Of a DNA stretch of 64,000 nucleotides, positions 57,810-64,000 are shown piece after piece (within the stretch, counting starts at the first letter, position 1; every line of letters begins with the position of its first letter). The DNA is taken from assembly GCF_030012215.1 (NCBI RefSeq), contig NZ_JASCXX010000003.1, positions 124,001-188,000 of the forward strand. The letters run 5' to 3'. Position numbers and translations under genes: made by a program. The notes under the pieces are model-generated. The model was not told where the DNA came from. It was given only the letters and a program-made list of their open reading frames with translations, and did not search any database. This DNA comes from Anaerobaca lacustris. Lineage in GTDB: Bacteria; Planctomycetota; Phycisphaerae; Sedimentisphaerales; Anaerobacaceae.

Positions 57810-60800
57810 GCTTTCTGTCCTACGCGAGCTACAAGGCCTTCCTTGACGAGCGCATTGGTCGCCTGGACGACCCGGTTGCCCGAAACCATGTCAGTGAAAG
57901 GTTCTCTGGCTGGCACCAAGGCTATCGTCTGCACCGGCTCCTTGAACGGGCATCCGAACTATTGGCATCGGAACGGACGCGTCCGAACATGCTTCATCTG
58001 GGCTGCGAAGCCGACCTGACCCTTCTGGGCCACCTGGCCCGGCGACATCGCTTCGACGCGCGGCGGTTTCGCGGCTTCCTGGTGGCCGACTCCCTGTGGG
58101 ATCGGGTCAAGCCGGAGTGGTTCTCACCATTCCCGGTCTATCGGACCGGGCAATGGCAGGACCGTGAGGGCACGGTTGTCGTCAGCCTTTCTCTGGATCG
58201 CCCGTTCCGCGAGGGCCGCAGCGACCGGGGCAACGACTACCTGGAATGCTTCATCGACCTGAACCGCTTCTCCGTTCCTGCGGCGTTCCGGCGGGAGTTC
58301 GTTGACCGTCAAGTGGTTCTCTATGTGACCTATCGCATGATTCAGACCCTGCCGGCGATTTCGGATCAAATCCGCAAGAGTTCCGACATGGTTACCGCAT
58401 TGCTCGTCGATTCCGCGCCGGCCGCTGCTGGACGCGAATTTGACGCCGTGATGGAAGAACCCTTCTTCTATCTGTGGCCATTGCTGTTCAAACACCTCGC
58501 GGCGGATCTCTTCCACATCAATGTCGGTTGGGGAACCCAGGGGCTGCCCTTCATGCCATTTGTTCCGGACTCGCAGAAAGCCATTGTGGACTTCTATGAC
58601 GTGACCACCCTGATTCCGGACGAGAGCATGAACCCGCGTCACCCGGAGCCACTGGCGCTGACGCGCGCGTCGGAGAAGTATCTTTGGAAGACATGCAATC
58701 ATTTCGTCCACCGATGTTCCGAGGAGACCAGCGAGCGGCTGGAAGAGAAGTATCCGCACGCGCGCGTCGCCTCGGTGGTCGAGTACGTGAAGGACCCGGT
58801 GTCTTTTCAACCGGCCAGAAAGAAGGGTGATATACGCCTTGTGTATGGCGGACTCCTCCTTCAGGACGCATCCGACGTGCACTCGGTGTTCTACAGCCGG
58901 TTCCGTTCTCTGGTCGACTATTTCGCCCATGGGAATCTGCACCTGTTTGTCTACCCATCGCCCTATCTGTACGGTTTCGGGCGGCCGAAGGCGGTGGACG
59001 AACTCGTCGAGACCCAGGGCCTGACCAACGTCCATCCCTGCGAACCTCTCGAAGAGGATCAGTGGATTCAGGAGATATCGCGGTATGATTACGGCGTGTG
59101 CATCCCCGGTGATGCTCGGCCGTGTGTGTATCCCTACATCCTGCCGTTCAAAGTCATCGCCTATCTTCGGGCGGGATTGCCTCTGGTCGTGCCCGAGGAC
59201 CACACGTTCATTGCCGACCTCGTGCGGAAGAATGAGATCGGCGTCGTATATGGATACGACGATGCCGATCGGATGGCCGATCTTCTCAACAGCCAGGACA
59301 TCGACCGGCTCAAGAGCAACGTGCTTCGATTCCGTGAGCGGTTCAGAACCGACAGAGCGGCGCAGAAGGTGATGGCGTTGTACAACGACGCCCTCGGCTC
59401 GACACGCCGCACGGCTGCCTGCTCCGCAAAGCTGGCTGTTCGCCGCGATCCAAAGGATGGGGCGATCTCTTCGTGGCCCTCGCTCATGGAGAAGTTGGAC
59501 CGGTCCGGGTTCATCGGCGCCGATGAGTACAACCATCTGCTCGAGCAGGAAATCGGCAGGATTTTTACGGGTGTAGCCCTGCGGCATGCGACCGACAAGT
59601 TCCGTCGCTGGTTCGCGGCTTATCGGGACTTCCGCTGCGCGTCCCGAGTTGTCGAACTCGTTGCCGGTCTCAAAGGGGCCCCATACCATCTCTATCTGGA
59701 CGATCCGACGAACCTGAACGCACTTGCCGGCGTCGTGCAGGGCCTTGGCCAGGCCGGACTTGCCCCGCCTGTGGCGTTCATCGCAGGGCAGGGGGCGGAA
59801 CAGTTGAGGCCTCGCCTTGCGCCGCATCACGTTGTGGGGCTTGGTGACGGCGTTCCCGAAGGGCCTACGGTGATCGGCCTTTCAGGGAAACCGTTTTCCG
59901 CAAAAGGCCACAATGTGCTGATCAATGACTATCTGGAGCGATTCATTGACCCCGGTCGGTTCCGGGCAGTGCGACAGAGCCTGGATCGCGACGCAGAGAA
60001 AGAGACGGTCCTGTATCCTCTGTATCGCGAGATTCACACGATGGCCATTATGGCCCGATTCATCAGGGCCAAGGACGAACGGTTCCGCGTCGTCTCCCTC
60101 TCGCCGTCGCCTTTGCTGGACGCCGATTTCGATGCCATGCTGGTGGAGCCGTTCTTCTACCTCTGGCCGCTCCTCCTGCGAATCGTGGACCCCAGCGTCG
60201 TTCATCTGAATGTGGGGTGGGGGATCCAGGCCCTCGCCCTGTCTCCGTTCATACCGGATCGCCGTCGGACTGTGATCGACTTCTACGAAGTCCTTTCCTC
60301 TCTGCCCGACGCCTTCTTCGAGAAGACGCACAGCAGCGCCGAAGAAGTCCGCGAGGCCGAGAGGCACTTTGTAACCAACTACGACCACGTCATCCACCTG
60401 TGCTCCGATGAGGTGTCGGAGAGGATGAGGAACCAGTACAATCCTGCCGGTTCGATTGTCTCCGTGACGGAATATCTGTACGAGCCGACCTACGACGTTC
60501 CGACCGAGAAGCACGACGACATTCGGATCGTTTATGGCGGCGCCATGCTGGCCTCGAATTCGCCTGACAACATGTACTACGACGCCTTCCTGAAGGCGGC
60601 CCGCCATTTCACTCGCGACAATCTGCACCTCCACATCTACAACTCACCCTACCTCAATGGAACCGGGGAGAATACGGGGCTCCGGGAAGTCATTCGCCAG
60701 CATGGCCTGACCCAGGTATATGCCTGTCAGCCGCTGAAGCTGGAGGACTTCGTCAAAACCATCACGCAGTACGATTACGGGACCTTCCTTCTGAGAGCGG

Positions 60801-63800
60801 AGGACATGAAGGCGGGAGACACCTACAACCAGTACATGGCGACGAAGTTCTTGATGTACCTTCGGGCCGGTCTGCCCGTCATCATCCACGCCGAGAACCG
60901 CTTCATGGCCGATCTGGTCCGTCGCTACAACATTGGAGTGGTTCTCCAGGACGGCGACCTGGAACGGCTCCCGGAGATCCTGAACCACACGGACTTGCCA
61001 TCATTGAAGAAAAACGTCATCCGGTTCCGCAACGAATTCAGCATTGAGAAGGGCGGTGCCAAGGTTTTGCGTATGTACCACGACATTCTGGAGCAGGGCA
61101 ATCGAAAGACGCATCCATCCGAGTCGGCAAGCGAGCGGGAAGCCTTCGAGGGACTGATCTCATCCATGGCCCGGACCGAGAACCGACTCTACTATCGGGA
61201 CCAGTCCGCGCAGACGATGACCTCTCTGGCCGGGTATGCCCGCGCGCTGGACCCCACAGTGATCGTCGAGCTGGGGACGCTGGCGGGACTGTCCCTGCGA
61301 ACGTGGGTGACGTCGGCGCAACGGGCGAAGATCTACGCTGTGGATCTCAGTTTCGACAAGCTGCGCGAAACGATGAATCTGCTGCCTGTCGATCTTTCGC
61401 GAGTGACCCTCTTGGAGCAGGATATCCTCAAGACCGACTTCTCCTGCCTTTGGACGGAGCAGGACCGGGTGATCTTCTTCGTGGATGCCCACGATCTGCC
61501 CGGCGTGCCGATCATGGAGCACGTGCTTACGACGGCTCTGCCCGCCTTGCCGGACGGTAGCCTGGTCATTGTGGACGATCTCTGGTTCAGCGAGGAGCGG
61601 TTGACGCGAGACAATGCCCAGGCGTTTCTGGACGGCCGCGTGGTCGGCGAGATCGACGAGTTGCAGTGCTTTGAGGGACACTACGCCCCGTACCACGAAG
61701 GCGGCTCGTTCATGGGCTTTGCCGAAGTGGGCCCCTTGCTCGAGTTTGTCAATCGCCACGGTATCGAGCTGCGACATGATGTGGGCGGCAAGCACGTCTC
61801 ATTCGTGTGGCGGAGGGCCTGTCTGTCGCATATCGGGGAGGCGGTTGCTGCCGGGCCGCGGGGCTACTATGGGTCGGTGTCGTACAATCCGCTGATGTCC
61901 GTTCCCGTGTCCGCGTCGCTCGCAGAGCCGATGCAGCGGATTGCCCAGGACTACCGGCAGAAGCGGATTGCGCAGGCCGCGCAGGGGTTGGCCGACCTCA
62001 GGGAGCGGCATCCCGGCGAGCCGGGGCTCGCGTATGGCCTGGCGGTCTGCCACGCGCGATGCGGCCAGCTCGACCAAGCCCGAGACATGCTTGGGCGCGT
62101 CGTGCATGACACCAACGATCGGCGTTGTCGACGGCTTTTTGACGATCTCGTCGCGCGCGTCGGTCCCTGCGACGAGCCGCAGCCCCACATCGCACGGGGT
62201 TCTTCGCGAAATGCGTCCGGTCTGACGATCTTCGCGATGCCAAAGGCCTTTGAGGGGCATATTGGCACCATACAGAGGAACGCCATTCGGAGTTGGGCCC
62301 GGCTCGATCCGGCTCCGGAGATCCTCCTGTTTGGCGATGAGCCGGGGATTTGCGAGATGGCCGAAGAAGTCGGCGCCCGCCACATTCCTCACGTCGATCG
62401 AAATGAGTTCGGGACTCCTCTGGTCAACAAGCTCTTCGAGGCCGCCCAAGCGCATGCCTCGCATGAGATTATGGCGTATGTCAACGCGGACATGATCCTC
62501 TTTCGGGAGTTCGTCGACGGCGTGCGGAAGGTGAGGACCGAACTGGATCGATTCCTGCTCATAGGGCAACGCTGGGATATTCCGATCCTCGAAGAAATCG
62601 ACTTTCGTCAGCCTGGGTGGCAACGGTGGCTCCAGGAGCAGATGGAAGAGCATGCCATGCTTCACGCCGAGTGCGGCCTCGACTACTTCGTCTTCCCCAA
62701 AGGGCTGTATCGGCAGATTCCTCCTTTTGCAGTCGGACGGATCGCCTGGGACAACTGGTTGGTCATGGCGCCGCACCGCGACGGTGTTCCCGTCGTGGAC
62801 GGCACTGAGTTTATTACGGTGGTTCATCAGGACCATGACTATGGGCATGTCGCTGGAGGGCGACGCGAAGCCTGGACTGGCGCAGAGGCCTCGCGCAACC
62901 GCGTTCTGGCCGGCACCGTGGACGATTCGGCCTATACCTCTGGGGCTCACTATATCCTGCGCCGCAACGGTCGGGTAGTGAAGACGCCGCCGCGCGAGCC
63001 CCTGTTCGGCACCACCGCGTATCGAGAGTACCGGCACGCCTGGCTGACCAGAGAGGCGCAGCGGCTCATGGCCCTCGGCCGGATGGAACTGGCGGCGACC
63101 AAGTGGGAGGAATCGCTCCCGATTCTGGAACGGTTGCTGATTGCAGCACGGCGGAAAGCACGCTCAGGAGGCACGGATGGCAAACCGCTGGCAGAGTGCT
63201 ATGTGACCAGTTGTATTTCGATGGCCCAGTGTTATATGAAGCAAGGACGTTACGACCAGGTCGTGACAAGCTATACGCGGCTCCTGGAAACGCCCCTTTT
63301 CGAGCTTCCGCAGAAGCAGCGTGACGACATCCAGCGGGTGTGCGATCAGTTACGGGAGCATCCGCCGCAAGGCGGAAGATCGCAGGGACGGTTGTCCGGC
63401 AATCGAAATGAGCGATACGCTCCGGCTCGAACTGTCGAACGGATGCAACGGGATGCGGCAACGAGGCAGGGCCCGGATCAGAAGCGGCTCGCCCTCGTCG
63501 TCTCGGTCCCGGAGCGCGCCGATGATCTGCGTCGTATCATCACGGACATCGAGGACCAGTTCGACGAGATACGTGTTCTATTGAATGAATACGAGACGGT
63601 CCCGGAGGACCTGCGCCGCTTTGCCAAGGTTTCTCGAATCGAGACGAGTGCCAGAGGAGAGTTGTTCGCCAGCGGAGTGTGGACGTTGTTGACGCCGGAG
63701 GATGAGGGATACGTGTTTGTGCTCGATGACGACATCACGTACCCGCCTGACTACGCCGACACGATGATCGCGAAGATCGAGGAGCATCAGCGTCGAGCCG

Positions 63801-64000
63801 TCGTTGTGGTCCACGGAATGGATTTCTGTCCACCGTTCGCCGATTTCGTCGTGGATCGGACGTTGTACCATTTCGAATCCGCCTGCCGACGGGATCGGAC
63901 CGTTCACGCCGGAGGTGTGGGAACGCTGGTATTTCATACCAGCACGATTCGTCCGGACAGCCGCGACTTGTGCTTTGCCGTCCTGGCGGCGAAGCGCAAG
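57806..64000 (+). CDS. giant multi-domain glycosyltransferase, 3' end outside the window
   Basis: An open frame of 2065 codons from the ATG at 57806 (overlaps the previous stop; AAAGG 8 nt before) with no stop before the right edge. Modules: GT-B-like repeat A (about 1-530, EPFFYLWPLLFK at 218) and repeat B (about 610-1095, EPFFYLWPLLLR at 781), offset about 563 residues and clearly duplicated; a class I methyltransferase-like domain (about 1115-1345, VELGTLAGLS); short TPR-like part; a GT-A-like domain (about 1473-1720, YVNADMIL); TPR-like helices (about 1750-1850); and a second GT-A-like domain (from 1893, VLDDDITYPPDY near 1972, HAGGVGTLVF). It probably assembles a whole oligosaccharide. 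Minus-strand open frames here are shadows. Confidence 0.88.
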   Translation, partial: MSFLSYASYKAFLDERIGRLDDPVARNHVSERFSGWHQGYRLHRLLERASELLASERTRPNMLHLGCEADLTLLGHLARRHRFDARRFRGFLVADSLWDRVKPEWFSPFPVYRTGQWQDREGTVVVSLSLDRPFREGRSDRGNDYLECFIDLNRFSVPAAFRREFVDRQVVLYVTYRMIQTLPAISDQIRKSSDMVTALLVDSAPAAAGREFDAVMEEPFFYLWPLLFKHLAADLFHINVGWGTQGLPFMPFVPDSQKAIVDFYDVTTLIPDESMNPRHPEPLALTRASEKYLWKTCNHFVHRCSEETSERLEEKYPHARVASVVEYVKDPVSFQPARKKGDIRLVYGGLLLQDASDVHSVFYSRFRSLVDYFAHGNLHLFVYPSPYLYGFGRPKAVDELVETQGLTNVHPCEPLEEDQWIQEISRYDYGVCIPGDARPCVYPYILPFKVIAYLRAGLPLVVPEDHTFIADLVRKNEIGVVYGYDDADRMADLLNSQDIDRLKSNVLRFRERFRTDRAAQKVMALYNDALGSTRRTAACSAKLAVRRDPKDGAISSWPSLMEKLDRSGFIGADEYNHLLEQEIGRIFTGVALRHATDKFRRWFAAYRDFRCASRVVELVAGLKGAPYHLYLDDPTNLNALAGVVQGLGQAGLAPPVAFIAGQGAEQLRPRLAPHHVVGLGDGVPEGPTVIGLSGKPFSAKGHNVLINDYLERFIDPGRFRAVRQSLDRDAEKETVLYPLYREIHTMAIMARFIRAKDERFRVVSLSPSPLLDADFDAMLVEPFFYLWPLLLRIVDPSVVHLNVGWGIQALALSPFIPDRRRTVIDFYEVLSSLPDAFFEKTHSSAEEVREAERHFVTNYDHVIHLCSDEVSERMRNQYNPAGSIVSVTEYLYEPTYDVPTEKHDDIRIVYGGAMLASNSPDNMYYDAFLKAARHFTRDNLHLHIYNSPYLNGTGENTGLREVIRQHGLTQVYACQPLKLEDFVKTITQYDYGTFLLRAEDMKAGDTYNQYMATKFLMYLRAGLPVIIHAENRFMADLVRRYNIGVVLQDGDLERLPEILNHTDLPSLKKNVIRFRNEFSIEKGGAKVLRMYHDILEQGNRKTHPSESASEREAFEGLISSMARTENRLYYRDQSAQTMTSLAGYARALDPTVIVELGTLAGLSLRTWVTSAQRAKIYAVDLSFDKLRETMNLLPVDLSRVTLLEQDILKTDFSCLWTEQDRVIFFVDAHDLPGVPIMEHVLTTALPALPDGSLVIVDDLWFSEERLTRDNAQAFLDGRVVGEIDELQCFEGHYAPYHEGGSFMGFAEVGPLLEFVNRHGIELRHDVGGKHVSFVWRRACLSHIGEAVAAGPRGYYGSVSYNPLMSVPVSASLAEPMQRIAQDYRQKRIAQAAQGLADLRERHPGEPGLAYGLAVCHARCGQLDQARDMLGRVVHDTNDRRCRRLFDDLVARVGPCDEPQPHIARGSSRNASGLTIFAMPKAFEGHIGTIQRNAIRSWARLDPAPEILLFGDEPGICEMAEEVGARHIPHVDRNEFGTPLVNKLFEAAQAHASHEIMAYVNADMILFREFVDGVRKVRTELDRFLLIGQRWDIPILEEIDFRQPGWQRWLQEQMEEHAMLHAECGLDYFVFPKGLYRQIPPFAVGRIAWDNWLVMAPHRDGVPVVDGTEFITVVHQDHDYGHVAGGRREAWTGAEASRNRVLAGTVDDSAYTSGAHYILRRNGRVVKTPPREPLFGTTAYREYRHAWLTREAQRLMALGRMELAATKWEESLPILERLLIAARRKARSGGTDGKPLAECYVTSCISMAQCYMKQGRYDQVVTSYTRLLETPLFELPQKQRDDIQRVCDQLREHPPQGGRSQGRLSGNRNERYAPARTVERMQRDAATRQGPDQKRLALVVSVPERADDLRRIITDIEDQFDEIRVLLNEYETVPEDLRRFAKVSRIETSARGELFASGVWTLLTPEDEGYVFVLDDDITYPPDYADTMIAKIEEHQRRAVVVVHGMDFCPPFADFVVDRTLYHFESACRRDRTVHAGGVGTLVFHTSTIRPDSRDLCFAVLAAKRK

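Noticed and set aside
58124-59830. 568-codon minus-strand open frame
   Set aside because: Antisense to the giant glycosyltransferase frame, whose domains are recognisable; no family motif on the minus strand.
61799-63037. 412-codon minus-strand open frame
   Set aside because: Also a shadow of the giant frame; no ribosome binding site or recognisable motif.
1-64000. tRNA, rRNA, CRISPR arrays, phage or complete insertion sequences
   Set aside because: Looked for and not seen; the only mobile-type sequence is the small element at 2234-2399.

Overview
The window looks like a chromosomal segment of a high-GC, Gram-negative, flagellated bacterium, most likely a planctomycete of the Phycisphaerae type. 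That placement is an inference from gene style (lipoproteins, P/L-ring flagellar genes, short palindromic intergenic repeats, many TPR proteins); there is no rRNA or tRNA in the window to prove it.

Layout. (1) 1-8041: metabolic genes on the + strand: thiM-thiE, a family-3 glycoside hydrolase lipoprotein, a DUF89/ARMT1-like phosphatase, an FmdB-type zinc ribbon and a double alpha/beta-hydrolase. The gaps carry REP-like palindromes and a 166-bp MITE-like element placed just upstream of the glycosidase gene. (2) 8044-10951: a minus-strand unit with its own sigma-70-like promoter: FHA protein, membrane-anchored GspE/PilB-type ATPase, CvpA-like membrane protein. (3) 11241-13475: an exported phosphatase-like/methyltransferase fusion, a zinc-ribbon protein and a possible structured small RNA. 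(4) 13638-26265: a minus-strand flagellar operon read from a sigma-54 promoter at 26353-26368: two TPR proteins, a sigma-54 activator, fliL, fliM, fliN, flhA, a small membrane protein, fliA, small unknown proteins and two lipoproteins. It ends in an intrinsic terminator and is followed by flgM on a separate sigma-28-like promoter. (5) 26583-28025: a second sigma-54 activator, divergent from (6) 28611-40714: flgD, flgE, a PilZ-like protein, flgF, flgG, flgA, flgH, flgI, flgJ, flgN, flgK and flgL, read from a sigma-54 promoter at 28501-28516.

(7) 40901 to the right edge: a long + strand block of tightly packed or overlapping genes behind a third sigma-54-type promoter (40835-40850), which suggests co-regulation with the flagellum. 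It encodes glycosyltransferases, TPR proteins, a FliT/FlgN-like chaperone, a nucleotide-sugar dehydrogenase, two methyltransferases, three radical-SAM proteins (one with a B12-binding-type N-terminus), an RmlD-like reductase, and a set that reads like a complete activated-heptose pathway (two-chain transketolase, GmhA-like isomerase, kinase/nucleotidyltransferase fused in reversed order, HAD phosphatase). A deoxyhypusine-synthase-like protein sits inside that set. The block ends in one open frame of at least 2065 codons (57806 to 64000, no stop) with a duplicated glycosyltransferase module, a methyltransferase-like domain and two GT-A-like domains. My reading is that this block makes and attaches an unusual, possibly heptose-derived, methylated glycan, plausibly on flagellin. 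No flagellin, fliPQR, flhB or stator gene lies in the window.
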